From contig OX235271.1 in assembly GCA_944472155.2 (NCBI GenBank), positions 123,013,329 through 123,077,328 on the forward strand: 64,000 bases of DNA, read 5' to 3'. Below the pieces are notes generated by a model. That model was not told where the DNA came from and searched no databases. It saw only the letters and a program-made list of their open reading frames with translations. Origin of the DNA: Trichobilharzia szidati. Taxonomy: Eukaryota > Platyhelminthes > Trematoda > Strigeidida > Schistosomatidae. The translations under genes were made by a program, and so were the position numbers. Of the stretch, positions 36,520 to 48,612 are shown piece after piece (position 1 is the first letter of the stretch; each line of letters begins with the position of its first letter).

Positions 36520-38835
36520 GAAGTCCTATGTTCCCACTAGGAAAGTATAGGGATAAAGAAGCATCTATTTCTAGATTACAATAGCTTTAATGCTAAACGA
36601 AGTTAATCGGGCATGTCTTAAGCGGTCCACCTGAATAGCTTCTGGCTATAAGTTTTAAATACGCAACTTAGAGGAAAGCATTCAATCCCCATATAGGACA
36701 TAAATTTCTTCAAGACTACAGATATATCGTTTGTTAAGTGAAGAACTGCATTAGGCCTAGCTTAGAAAAGGCTTCCTGACTAATGATTCTTAACGTCTAA
36801 GTATCTAAACAGCCATATCTAAACTTTGGAAACCAAATAAAAGATATTAGAAAATAAAGAAAAAGTGTTGGGATAAAAAACCAGAATTCGTAGAACATGA
36901 TTAGAAGATAACAGTGTAGTCTAAATAATTCTTATTTCTAAAGGGAACCACAGGAAAATTCCAATTCACTATATGTATATATGATTAATACCTCCGTAAT
37001 AAAAAACGAAAGTTTGTTCAAATAACTGACGTTGTGATCTTTATATTTTTTCTGTAAGGCTTTATATATATATATATATATATATTCCAAGTACATAAGT
37101 ATCAATTGCCACTTTGTCATGTCAAATTGCGACGTCTTTCGGTGTTTCAGTAACATGGATGAAGCATCTAAAATAATGAACGACTGACCTGTCGCTTTAA
37201 TAAGAGCCTATATATGTGAGTTACAGATGGGGGGGGGGGGGCTACAGAAGTATAAGACATCGGGTCTTTTAGGGATGAGAAATACTCAAGATCTAATTAT
37301 TTCTTTTTAGTCTACACGTCCAGTGACATAAGAAAGTGAAGTTGGTGAAGTTCTGGCTGTCAATCGAGAAGCTGTCAGATTCGAATTTTCCCGTGGTCCC
37401 GGTTTTCATTTAACTTGTAATCATCACCTATTGCAACAGTACCAGCCTGTCAATCTAAGACCATCTAAGATAGCCCGAGGGTTTACATTTGTTTACATAG
37501 GTTTCATTTTACCAGTAATTTATCACCTTAAGCCACACACACACACGAGCTGTGCAACTTAAGGCATGGATGGTTTTCAAAACAGTTTTTATTATGTTCC
37601 AAACATCTGAGGGAGTCGATAGGAAGCAGTGTATAAATACTATAACTTCATATGAAACAATTAGCAAACAACACCACATTTTAGTCATAATGGCTAAAAG
37701 TGTATGCTTGCTGTCTTCATTAGAATGAAGTTATTAGGTTAAGCACTAATTGCTTCTAAAGTACTGATTTCTTTTCTTCATCTAAACTGTAACTTTAGGT
37801 TGCCTAATGATCACAGACTACCGTTATCCAAAATGCTATTTGGTTACTTAAATAGACTGAGATTAATGTGTTCCGATTCTAGTTAACTTATAGTTTAGTA
37901 TATTTGATTGGCCAAAAACATTCCAGGCATGGACTACCTAATTTTTAGCTAAGATTTGTTTCCATGAATTCGTAGGAAGTATTACATAACTGAAGAAACA
38001 ACGCAACTAAATAAGGTGTGTGCTTCCAAACCTCATTGTTCGTTTTTCGTATACAATTATGACTCTACTGAACCCTGAATCACCCATATAATATATAAAT
38101 AATTACTAATTGTTCAGTATGAGTTACGTAGAACGAATAACCTTATTTATTAGCGACACAAACCTCCAGAATAAAATCCAATTCTCAGTAAGAATAAATT
38201 TAGGTCATTAAGGGAGGAAGTTTCTAATTAATCAAATCAGTTGTCATGATAGTGGACAGGCAATAGTTTGAAACTATGAAGCGTTACAAAGTCAGTTGGT
38301 AAAATTCCTAAGGAATGTTTAAAATACCTCTTCTTTCAAATCTTTCTGAAAGGTATATTGCTTTCCTTTTAACTTGAAGGTAATATCAACAGATAAAAGT
38401 AATACGACTAAGAAAAATAACTCATTCCATTGTAAAAGAAGGTAAACAAGCTACCTGCTCTCATGTGCAGTGTTTTCCTTAGATAGAAAAAAGAATCTGA
38501 TCTCACCTTTGTAGTAATAGATGCGAACAAATTGCATTAAAAATACCAATGAACAATACAGGAAAATCTTGGTAGGATATTCGTAACTCAAACTGCAAAT
38601 CATTTTTACACTCCAATAGTTTGATATGAGTGTCTAGAAAACACTGACAAAATCATCAGTGTCCGCTGGCTATATCAGGGTAGTTCATCCGTTTGAGATA
38701 AAACCCAACAAATGTGTGCCTAGACTAATCCTTAATGCTTCTGGCTAGCTTCTTAAGAGAACCAGAAACATGTAAGACAAAATCAGGTCTTTGTAGGCAC
38801 ACAGTACAAGGTTAAAACATATTATATTCATAATC
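36520..38835. other. No gene recognised; simple repeats
   Basis: There is a (TA)n run near 37061-37084 and a G-run of about 13 near 37229-37242. The remainder is AT-rich with no supported frame. Confidence 0.5.
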
Positions 38836-38837
38836 CT

Positions 38838-39030
38838 GATTCTGTGAGTTGGTGGCACAGTGGTTAGGACTCTCGCCGACCATGCACATGGTCCGGGGTT
38901 CGATCCCCTGCCGACGCACACCCGATATCTATGGTCGGCCTGCAAAACTTGGGCTACCGATATCCATGCTGAAAATGTCATACTTGTACTGAAAATACGG
39001 GGTGGCATCAAGCTGCTATCGAAAAAAAAA
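38838..39030 (+). mobile_element. tRNA-derived SINE (family B), copy 2
   Basis: Head with perfect B box GGTTCGATCCC, body GATATCCATGCTGAAAAT and TACTTGTACTGAAAATACGG, CATCAAGCTGC and a terminal A10 run (39021-39030). This is the clearest copy of the three and shows the poly-A tail expected of LINE-mobilised SINEs. Confidence 0.8.
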
Positions 39031-41220
39031 ATCTATTAAGTAAAAAAAGCAAGTTACATTTTGTGTCATTTTCACAGGGTTCATTCTCTATTTCATTTAT
39101 TAATTCTGAAATGGTTATATTTGCACCATTCACTCCATCTTATCAGTTTTATTTCTAAAGGTTGATTCATTTCCTATCATTTCCTCTTTTTATTCTTCAT
39201 AAAACTCGTATGGTGCGAACTCAATGGTTTTGAAACATAGGAAAAATTAACTTGACAACTGAATGTTGAATTTTCAGAACTCAGTCTACAGGAAGTGGAT
39301 ATTAGGTGTGGTCACTTTGTTTGATTTCATTTAGAAGTAAAATGATGTTATGAATCCTTACTATCAGCAACATTTATTGGGCATCATAGAAGCATACATT
39401 TATTTTATAAGGTTGTTCTACAATCAGTAGTTTCAGTAACTTAGAAAAGTTTTAAACGTGTCTTTCCAGTGGTTAGTGTAAAAAGCACCATTCATCAGGT
39501 TCGCTTTTGTGAATGTATTATAACAACCGAGTTGACTTCCGGATTAAGTTACTCAGTGATTGGAGGTGTCATTCAACATGAGTATGGTCTAAAGTGAATA
39601 TCTCCTCTTAGTTTATATTTCCACTACATGAACATAACATGGACTCGTTTTTATCAATGTTATTATCGCTTAACTATTATTTCACTGAGTCTCTTCGTAT
39701 GTTATTATATTATAATTTCATGCTTGGCGCCAATAAACACTGCTAAACCTGACTACATATGAATCCGTGAATTTTTATGTATTTTTTGTTGTTGTAATAT
39801 AGTTGCCTGAGACTGTGCGGTATCTGCTAGGTGGAATAAAGCCTTTTACTATAGGAATGTAGTAGCACATAGTAGCCGTATAGGAAAGAAATCTGAAAAA
39901 AGCGTCTACTGATGACCTGTCATTTGTTAAGGGCCATTGCGGTAAATCATCTACATAGTTGCTGCATGTACTTTGAGCATTCGAGTTATACATATTAATG
40001 AAGATAATAAAACACTGATCGAAGTTTTGACATTTTAAAATGCATATTTTGTTTCTTCTGTTTTGTTTGCTATCACTGAATATAAACCAGTTTTATTGAT
40101 CGCAATTTCTACACTTATTCAAATAACCAAAACAAACTTTAATTTTACAGATGCATCCAGTATTTCTGAATTTCTTATGCCAGTGATAAAAGCATACAGC
40201 TAATTTCACAATTATAGTTAATAACATCCATATTTTCTATCTTCTTGGATGATTCTTCTGTAAAAACATACTACTGATACAACTTTTAAAAATGAAGACT
40301 TTAGACTTTTGTATGATATTCGATTCTTCCACTTTCATGTTACTTTTTCTCTTTGCCTTTTCCCGTTAGCTTTTGTTTTAGTCAGGTGGACAATATTCAT
40401 CATGGTTGTAATAACACCTTTATTCTGCTTTTATAGACAGCACTTGAAGATCATAAGACCATAGATGATGACTGAAAGCCGGAGTACTAGCCCGGTGGAA
40501 CTTTAAACTTTCTGCAAATGCCCCAATAAATAAAAATAAAGAGCACAGAGCTGCCTCAAAATCTAAACATAGACCAATATGAAAACCACAAGATGCATGA
40601 AGTAAGGTGTGCAACTTAATCTAGACAAGAATTAAAGTAGACGGTGAAACACCAGTGAAGAAAAGATATGATATGAAACATTTTGAAACCACTGAAGCCA
40701 TGTAAACTGATTCTATCTGAACAGTATAATCAATATAACCTTGAAGGGGCCAAGTAAATGATGATGCCACCAAGGCAACATGAAACGAGGAATCATAATA
40801 CTACTTATAAAGAATGTTAATTCCCTTCTTATCTTTCCTTTGTGAACAACTTTATACTACTTATCACTAGTAAGTAGTATGAGTTTATATTTGGTCTACT
40901 TCATAACCATAACTATTGTTTGCCTCTGAAATTTATCTCATTAAATGTATGGACATTCTATTTGTTCTGTGATAATAATCTCCTTATAATTAAATGGTAT
41001 CTGCTGTACATGCTATGTTGGACACTGTGTATTCTAGTCTTTTCATTCTTTATCCGGATATTTGCGCGCTGTTTAATATGACCGTGGATAGCTGTTGACG
41101 CAGATTTGAGGTTATTTCTTATTGACGCACAGTGATACAGTATTTGATAACATTCAGACTGAGACATCTCACAATATGAGGTATATATATACATATACGT
41201 ATACATATGTATTTATGGGC
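39031..41220. other. No gene recognised
   Basis: Frames are short. A TA/CATA-rich simple repeat lies near 41185-41212. No domain or repeat family was identified. Confidence 0.45.
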
Positions 41221-41224
41221 TGAC

Positions 41225-42330
41225 CATTTCAAAAGACTCTTAAATCGACCATCACCTATAACGGAATTCCTCTAGAAGCACTGAAAACGGACACAGAGAC
41301 TGCGGCAGATGTTCTCACGCCACTATTGCAGAAGGTTTGGAAAGAAGGAAAGGAAGACTACCTTACCAAGCTACCTAAGAAGAGTGACTTAGGCCTCTGA
41401 AAGAAGTGGCATGGAATAATGCTTTAAAATACTGTGCCTCATCATCCTGGAGAGAATAAAAGATGCACTGAAGGCAGAACTCCGCCCAGAACAAGCTGCT
41501 AATGAGACTCTAGAAGATCTGGATTTCGCAAATGGTATATTTCTAATGTCACACAAACTCGAACACTTACAAGCGAAAACGAACAAACTGGCTTAGGAAG
41601 CAGGCAGCGAAGACAGGGCTCCTGGTGAACATAGTGAAGATGGAAGTGATGAAGATAACCAATGAACCGCAACAATAACAACAGTCAGAACCAATCACCA
41701 TCAACGGGAGAGATTTAACGGAGGTTACCTCCTTCCCTTATCGAGGAAGCATCGTTTCAGCTACAGGTGGAAGGGATGAAGATGTCAAAGCTGACCAGAA
41801 TCGGAAAGGCGAGATATGCCCTCATCAACCTCAAACCAGTTTGGAAATCTTCTGGGATAACTCAGAATATGGAACAAGATTCGCATCTTCGACACCAATG
41901 TGAAGTCATTCAGTACTTCTTTACGAGTAAGAAACTTGGCCAAAGTGTCAAGAAAAGCATTTCTAACAGGTTGCAGACTTTCATCAACAGCTGCCTTCGC
42001 TGGCTCCATACTGAAGATCGAATGGCCGGACAGCCAGGAAGAATTAGCAACAAGAAACTCTGGCTGGGAACAAACCAACCAAGGGTCGATTCCTCAACAA
42101 ATATGCAGGATAAAATGGAGATGGATCGAGCATACGTTGAGGAAACCGTCGAATAACATCGTGCTCCAGGCCAACACTCTATTGGAATCCCAATGGAAAA
42201 CAGCAAGTGTGTCGTCCGTGGGTGACATATAGGAGGTTGTGAGAGGAGGAGATGAGAGATTATGAGCAACCGTGGAGCAAGCTGAAGAGAACAGCAGAAA
42301 GTAGAACAAAGTGTAGGTGCGTTGTTGAAG
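41225..42330 (+). pseudogene. RTE-like pol fragment with internal deletion
   Basis: The translation follows an RTE-clade RT: the YNGIPLEALK block, LTKLPKKSDL, a decayed ERIK..L..ELRPEQA region, then LEDLDFANG (where DFADD is expected) and SHKLEHLQAKTNKLA. The thumb and terminal region follow at 41760-42230 with RIGKARYALINLKPVW and IKWRWIEHTLRKPSNNI. The segment between the fingers and the catalytic box is deleted, and the second and third residues of the ADD box are lost. Multiple stops show it is dead. It is related to the scrap at 30.4-30.9 kb. Confidence 0.75.
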
Positions 42331-42911
42331 CCCTATGTTCCAAGGGGATATACATATATATAGTACTTTAGACAAACCCACTGTTTTTGGCTTTTTCATG
42401 TAACTCAAAAGTTTGATCAATTAATCTCAGTTGTCACTCCGGATTTCTCAGAAGAAATCTGTAAATTATAGGTGATATAAGTATGGAGAAATAAAATGTT
42501 TTGGTAGACAAAATGGTGAATGGTTAAAATGAGTGGATTTATATAGTTGGTTTATCTTACTGTTGGGAGAGAGGGAGTTATCAATAAAAAATAAGAAAAC
42601 TTTTCTAACATCAAGGAAAAACTGACTGATTATAACGTTATTCCAGAAATCGATGCCTTTTTGGCACTAATTGTTTATTCATCACTCAAAAGTGAGTTAC
42701 TTTGAACCTCTAATAAAACAAACATGAATACTGTTTTTATAATTCTAAGCGAAATACACTCACATACCCTGTATAAAATTCATGCAATATTTTAGTGTCT
42801 AAAAGGGGTATAAATCTCATGGCAGTCAAATGTTACGTTTGAAAACAAGGTGTGGAAAGACAAACACTTTTTGATTTGAATTATTTCATGAATCTGAAGA
42901 AGAAGGTATTT

Positions 42912-43127
42912 ATGAAATTCCTAGAGTTCAGCGTTTTACTTTTCTCTTTGTTGGTTCTTAACAATGAGGCCATTCTAAACTATATGCAGGAGTCTCGCTT
43001 GGTTACTGTTTACTCGATGAATAGTTTAATACGTATGTTGAAGAAATTAAGTTTACGTAAAAAGTTTAAGCGACCTTTTTTCACGGTAAATACACGTATC
43101 TTAAGCAGAATCACAATTTTCAAATAG
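42912..43127 (+). CDS. Possible short secreted protein (71 aa), unproven
   Basis: Starting at the Met at 42912, the first 20 residues look like a signal peptide (MKFLEFSVLLFSLLVLNNEA). A short basic chain follows, with a Lys/Arg-rich segment (LKKLSLRKKFKRP). The frame extends upstream to 42852. No family was recognised, no splice sites or promoter were seen, and the surrounding DNA is repeat-rich, so chance is a real possibility. There are no cysteines, which is unusual for a stable secreted peptide. Confidence 0.2.
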   Translation: MKFLEFSVLLFSLLVLNNEAILNYMQESRLVTVYSMNSLIRMLKKLSLRKKFKRPFFTVNTRILSRITIFK

Positions 43128-43619
43128 CTGCTATCCTAAACATGTCAACTTGTATTGTTCTGATGCAAAGGTGCCTAAGAATACAAAATTACTTTACGTG
43201 ATCTGGTTCCATGATTTTATCTGATAGTGAGTTTTAGTAGTAATTATTCACCATAAAGAAGGAAGGAAAAGAAAGAATATTAGCAGATAAATAGACTGGA
43301 ATAGATTTGTATCAGTCTCAATACCAACTCCCAGAAAGTGATATGCTTTTGTAAAATGAATGGTATTTAACATGACGCTATCCTGTTTAAACGTAATGGG
43401 ATTATTTTGTCCGAATTGTAGTTACTTTCTTATCGCATGTAGCCCGACGACATTCAGGATTCTGTTAGTCTTTCATACACCCAGTTCTCTTTATCAGTTT
43501 GAACAAAGCAAGGAAGAACATATTCATGGACATTATTCAGCTGTTAACAGCCTAAAAAGAACAAGTTATTAGAAATGTAAATAAATAACACTTCAAAATT
43601 GTTTGAACTTCAACACCAT

Positions 43620-43900
43620 AGTAGTGGAATAAGAGATATGAACAGAAGACAGTTAATAGTCGAACAACCAGACTTTATTCATATATAATATGATGAAAAG
43701 TTTGAAAGGAAAAGGCGGAAGTGCGAAAAGATGGTAGGCAGAAGTAAGACTATTACGTTAACAAACACCGAAGATTAATACTGAATTCAGCTCAGTAAGT
43801 TGCAATCAAAAACAAAATTGTGGCTCAGTAAAATACACAGAAACAGAACAGGGAAGTCTACTTGCCAGAGTATTAGAACATTATTGTTATTTACAAGTGT
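43620..43900 (-). repeat. Dispersed repeat shared with 51.2-51.4 kb
   Basis: Several blocks recur in the same order at 51180-51430, for example the tract around AGTTAATAGTCGAAC/AGTTAACATTCGAAG, the following CAGA(C)TTTATT stretch and TTCAGCTCAG. The second site lies next to a minus-strand Penelope GIY-YIG fragment, so this repeat is probably the 3' tail of that Penelope lineage. Confidence 0.45.
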
Positions 43901-44360
43901 TACACTTACCCAAATCGCCTGCTTCGCAGAAGCCATTATTCACCGTGTAACTCTGCACAAAACTGCAGAAGTTCTAGCTGCCACATTTTGGGAAAACACG
44001 CTACAATCATCGGAAGTGTATGGAAGAAAGAATAAGTGGATGACGACTATTAATGATTTTAGGAATTCGGCAGGTAAAAAGGAGTGACTACATCTACTCC
44101 ACTGAGAATGATTTTGAGTCATATCATCAATAGTTTCTAAGCATTGATTCTTAGCATTTCATGGACTCCAACGAGGTAGTCTACACCATGATACCTCTCT
44201 CAAACTAACAGTCAGTGAGAGTATCACGAACCATCACAGATAAGTAACCGTTTTTAAAGCTGATTTGCTCAGTTTCACTAACTACAGCTTCTAATCAGAG
44301 ATTCGGAGGGATGCAGTTATTAATACTGCATCACTAATTATTATATCAAATAAACTTATC

Positions 44361-44890
44361 GAATATGGAATTTTCAAGTATTGGTTTGGTAGGGATTTTG
44401 TTTGATTGTATGGAGGATTTCATCATGAGCTGACATCAGTTAGAGAACCACTGGAAAACCTGGGAGTACTGGACAGCTGTTTCGTCCTAGTTTGGGACTC
44501 TTCATCAGTACGCACCCACCGGGATTCGAACCCAGGACCTTCTGGTTACAAGGCAGTTAACCTGGGGTTCTAGTGGGAAGCCGTGACCAGTAGGGTACAG
44601 CAGGTTGAAGATGTGACAGTAACTCATCTAAGAAGACATTGCGAAATGGTCGCGCTATGTCGTGAATTGGCAGAAGTTAGAATTCAAGGACCATTGGATC
44701 GGGTCCCAGTGGCTCAATGGTCTACGAGCTCGCCTTGTAACCAGAAGGTCCTGGGTTCGAATCCCGGTGGGTGCGTACTGCTGAAGAGTCCCAAACTAGG
44801 ACGAAACAGCTGTCCAGTACTCCCAGGTTTTCCAGTGGTTCTCTAACTGATGTCAGCTCATGATGAAATCCTCCATAGAATATGGAATTT
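44361..44890 (+). mobile_element. Palindromic hammerhead retroposon (Smalpha-like) with exact 13-bp target-site duplication
   Basis: GAATATGGAATTT at 44361-44373 is repeated exactly at 44878-44890. Between them, in order on the plus strand, lie a leader (ATTGGTTTGGTAGGG), an antisense Smalpha-like unit (about 44411-44555), a central block, and a sense unit (about 44660-44877). The sense unit has a tRNA-like head (GTGGCTCAATGGTCTACGAG; B box GGTTCGAATCCC) and a hammerhead. The leader resembles the leader of the 21-kb element in the corresponding orientation, so both loci share one architecture. The sense-arm hammerhead core is intact; the antisense arm differs at its first core base. The target-site duplication shows that the whole palindrome integrated as one unit. 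Confidence 0.8.
44775..44820 (+). ncRNA. Hammerhead ribozyme motif (Smalpha type, minimal stem III)
   Basis: Stem I pairs GTACTG (44775-44780) with CAGTAC (44815-44820), a perfect 6 bp. The core CTGAAGA (44781-44787) fits the CUGANGA consensus. Stem II is GTCC/GGAC around the loop CAAACTA, followed by GAAA (44803-44806). Stem III is reduced to ACAGCTGT, which leaves only two pairs with a four-base loop, and the cleavage triplet is GTC (44812-44814). Very short stem III is a known feature of schistosome Smalpha hammerheads, which may act as dimers. Processing would cut the retroposon RNA just upstream of stem I 3'. Activity was not tested. Confidence 0.7.
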
Positions 44891-45509
44891 ATCAATTTCA
44901 TACTAGGATGAAAAAGTTACCTGTATGCTTCCTTATTGTAAGTTATTTCTCAGCTGAATTTTTTCAACGTTGAAAACCACTTAGGTAGGAGAAAACTGAC
45001 ATGCTAAATCTAAGACCAGTAAACTTAAGACAGGTCCATGAAAAATCTTCTGAGTTAATAGGCGTACAGACGTAATAGTGTACAAATTTAATTAATGAAT
45101 GTCCACTAGATTAATTACTTCTTCATAACTGTAATGATCAGAACATATTTCACTTTAAGATTATCAAAGGGATTATCATAATTCATACATCAAAGGGAGT
45201 TTTATATTACTGAACATTTAACATAAATATAATAAATAAGTACAATATATCCATACGGTAATTTAATTTAGTTATGAACCTTAAGGAAGCAAAGGAAAAG
45301 ATCGCATGAGAATCATTAAGGTCCATTATTGAAATATTTTATTACCCTTATAATCCAACAGTAATAATAATTTTACAAACACCGTGCTATAAAAGCAACT
45401 TAGTAGTTCAGCGTTTTTGTTGTTTGAATATATATGACCGATAAATTGATCGTGTTGTTTCAAACAGTGAGCCATGACCCCTCAATTTCATTTCAAAGTG
45501 AACTTAACC

Positions 45510-46560
45510 TAAACAAGCCACTCTACTCGAACTCATACAGCCGTACAAGAGCTTATGAAGAGTTTTCATCTGCAGGGATGAAAACAAGTGGTGTCTATCA
45601 GGGTTGTCCACCATCCCCATTTCTGTTTAATTCCATCATAGATGTACTAATGGAATTGACTATAATTAACTCTAGCGACTTAGGGATTGACTTGTTACCA
45701 GGGAAAAGTCTTCACTTATTTTAAGCGGACGCTACTGTCCTTTTCGAGGAAGACACTAACAAAACACAGAGTTTTATGAATACCCTGAGAAGAAATCTTG
45801 GAATGTTCGGTATGCGAATCGCTCCTGTCAAATGTAAGACGAAGCAGCACGACTGGTTTGAACTGACTTCTAACTTAAAGACAGAGAGTGAAGTGGTAGA
45901 GTGTGTTGACGTGATATCCGGCCACCATCGAAGCACATGTGTACTGTGCAGCAGTTTGCTCTGTCCTCCTTTGTGGCTGTGAGACAGTGTCATTGAAAGT
46001 AGAAGATATGAAAATGTCAGCTGTCTTTAATCTTTGATGTTTACCTTCTATAATACAGTGAGCAATATTGAGGTTAGGAGTAGAGTGCTATGTAAGGAAG
46101 GGAAGTCAGTTGATGACGTTGTGAAACTAGGCCAATTTAGATGGTTAGGATATGTATTGCTCATACTGAGCCACCGCCTTTCTCAATGAGCAATGTTATC
46201 TGACACAGGATAAGGTTGGAAAATAATTAAAGGTGGTCATATCAGAATGTGGCATCAAACCTTCAGGTATTTGATAGTTGATATGAACTAGGTAGAGAGG
46301 TTTAGATTGCTTCGTTGGAGATATCGGGATGCTAAGAAGCAGTGAATTGTGATTGTCGGTGGTATGGTTCAAAATTGTCCTCAATGGTGCAGATGTATTC
46401 ACTCTTTGTAAACTTCCTGAATCGTTAAATCTTCATGTTTTCTCCATACTACTCTTCTGCTCATCATTGTGTGTGATGCATAGAATGTAGCAAACTGAAT
46501 CACTGCACTTCTTTGCAAACTGCTACGCTGAAAATTAGTCAATCAGTCAGTTGTAAGTGG
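45510..46560 (+). pseudogene. RTE/SR2-like retrotransposon fragment with internal deletion
   Basis: The frame 45434-45724 includes GVYQGCPPSPFLFNSIIDVLMELT and ends at a stop immediately before ADA (expected YADD). The next frames give NLGMFGMRIAPVKCK, then a direct jump from VVECVD to VISGHHRS, which skips the FTYLGS...LRHLW region. The 3' part ends in WRRC-like residues and a UTR to about 46560. The stop, the ADA box and the deletion joint are all shared with the 17.9-kb copy. Confidence 0.78.
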
Positions 46561-46564
46561 TGTG

Positions 46565-47640
46565 TTAATTGTCTAGACAGTGATGACTGTGACAAGCGAT
46601 GATCAACCACAGACTTGAGAAATTCTTACTAGTCACTGTATTTTTGTGTTTTCTACATTTAATTTTCTTACATTAATGGTATACCACAGCTATGCCACGT
46701 CCCATAAACCCAGCAGCTAAAATAGTCACAACCACCGGATAGATCTTAAAAACATAAAAACAAATTCATTACAAGCAAATAGATTTTCTAATTATACAGT
46801 TTCACCATGATATAATGAACTCTTTACGTATATTTTGATTTATCCTATCAGTTAATTGGTATTAAAACAATATTTTGAGTTAGAGGTACACGAGATATAT
46901 ATTTTTAGGATATTCATATACGCCTAAATGACTGATTGTGTACATAAATTCAAATTTAAACATGATCATATCCACAACAACATGGCAGATACATTCACTC
47001 ATGTTTTTGAAATAGTAAAATCAGATAATTTTTAAAATTCTGTCTTCTGAAAAGAATAAACATTGTATGTATGTGGAACCTTTGAAAAAAGTATATGAAT
47101 CAAGATAACTATTGAGCGTTTAACCCTTAATCAACAAAATGAGAACGTTAATTATTTTTCCCTTATCTCACAATCAAGTTTAAGGGGGGAGCGGAGGGTT
47201 ATTGTAGAATTCGATGAGTAAGTTATTCGTACAGATATTTTAAATAACTGCTGACGAGAAAACAATAAGCGATATTTAGATGCCAGTTTTTCTTTTGTTT
47301 TACTTATTATGAATTCAGATAATAATCCATCATTTTTCTTTTTGTTTGAAATAATTCATCAAATTTGGTGGATATTTAGAACGGGATCAGGATTATGGGT
47401 TTTATCAAAGCGCTATATGATTGGTGGATGCACAATAATCGTATTGGTATTTCTTCCCAGTGAAAACTCATCCAGTTAACTCATTAGATGCGTTTCCTCT
47501 AAAAAAAGTGAATATAGGATTTAAAAATCATTTCACTCATTTTTATTTGGAAATAAAAACACGAAACCGCATAAATCCTCATGGAAAAGAATCATCCGTA
47601 GAAAGGATCACCATTTTATGCCATTTTTGATCAATATAAA
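46565..47640. other. Upstream flank of GPCR 1
   Basis: The segment is AT-rich with no recognised repeat. The GPCR promoter presumably lies here, but no convincing core element was identified. Confidence 0.4.
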
Positions 47641-47649
47641 TCTAGAAAA

Positions 47650-48612
47650 ATGTTATATGTTGAATTTCCGCTGCGTGTAATCATAACTATTGAAGGATTT
47701 ATTGGAGCTATATTAAATTCTTTATCATTATTTGTTGTGTTTAAAACACGTTTTGGTTCAAAGTCAACAACACTAATGTTAAGATTGCAACCCATATTCG
47801 ATATGTCTGCGTGCTTTTTATACGCAATGTATACAGCGACAGAGAATGGTAGACCGACGAAAATTTTATTCTTAGATAAAATATTATGTTATTTATGGTC
47901 AAATAATATTGCATTTTGGTTAGGTGTTGTTTTAAGTGTACACAATATTGTATGTATTTCAGTTGATCGTTTTATTGCTGTATTATTTCCTATTGTATAT
48001 AAACAGCACCAGCTATTGATAATTATAATGTTTGCTATTTATGAATTCTGTATGACAGGATTATTATTTGTACCGATAATATTTTTCCGACTTTTTATTA
48101 ATGGTACATGTACATATGTGACTGGACCAGATGGAATAGATTCAAATGTATACATTGCATTTCGAGGATATACATGGTTAATATTTCAATATATTCTTCC
48201 ATTAATTACTGTGACCATGTGTCATGCAGTAATTGTCATACAAATGAAAAAGCGACAACGTCGATCTATAAAATCTTCATCAGTGATTGAAATTTCACAT
48301 ACTGATGGTATGCAACAACGTGTAGACCATGCATCGAATGAGAATAAGAGGTTAGTTGGTTTAGTAGTGATCACTGCACTGATGTCAAGTCAACAGGCTA
48401 TACTGCATTCATACGAGAATATACGTTATTTCTTGACAATGTTAAACATTGTCATATTTAGTTATGGTACAGTTGGTCAACAAATGGGACCATTTCTGAT
48501 TCTATTAAGTAGTTGTATAAATCCATGTATAATTATTGGAACAACAGTATCATTGCGTAGACAATTTTCAAGTTATGTACACAAAATATGGACCGTAATC
48601 AGTAGAAAATGA
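47650..48612 (+). CDS. Divergent class A (rhodopsin-like) orphan GPCR, single exon, 320 aa
   Basis: Seven hydrophobic segments lie at about residues 10-31, 43-63, 86-109, 121-146, 173-198, 235-258 and 268-301. Class A landmarks are Asn23 in TM1, Asp51 in TM2, the Cys80/Cys154 pair that could link TM3 to extracellular loop 2, and DRF at 106-108 (DRY in most receptors). TM6 lacks the CWxP proline, and TM7 reads NPCII (291-295) in place of NPxxY. Intronless, rhodopsin-like receptors with these departures fit the platyhelminth-specific rhodopsin orphan group (PROF). The ligand is unknown; peptide receptors are the nearest relatives of that group by reputation. The first Met leaves almost no N-terminal tail. 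A paralogue lies 14 kb downstream. Confidence 0.85.
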   Translation: MLYVEFPLRVIITIEGFIGAILNSLSLFVVFKTRFGSKSTTLMLRLQPIFDMSACFLYAMYTATENGRPTKILFLDKILCYLWSNNIAFWLGVVLSVHNIVCISVDRFIAVLFPIVYKQHQLLIIIMFAIYEFCMTGLLFVPIIFFRLFINGTCTYVTGPDGIDSNVYIAFRGYTWLIFQYILPLITVTMCHAVIVIQMKKRQRRSIKSSSVIEISHTDGMQQRVDHASNENKRLVGLVVITALMSSQQAILHSYENIRYFLTMLNIVIFSYGTVGQQMGPFLILLSSCINPCIIIGTTVSLRRQFSSYVHKIWTVISRK

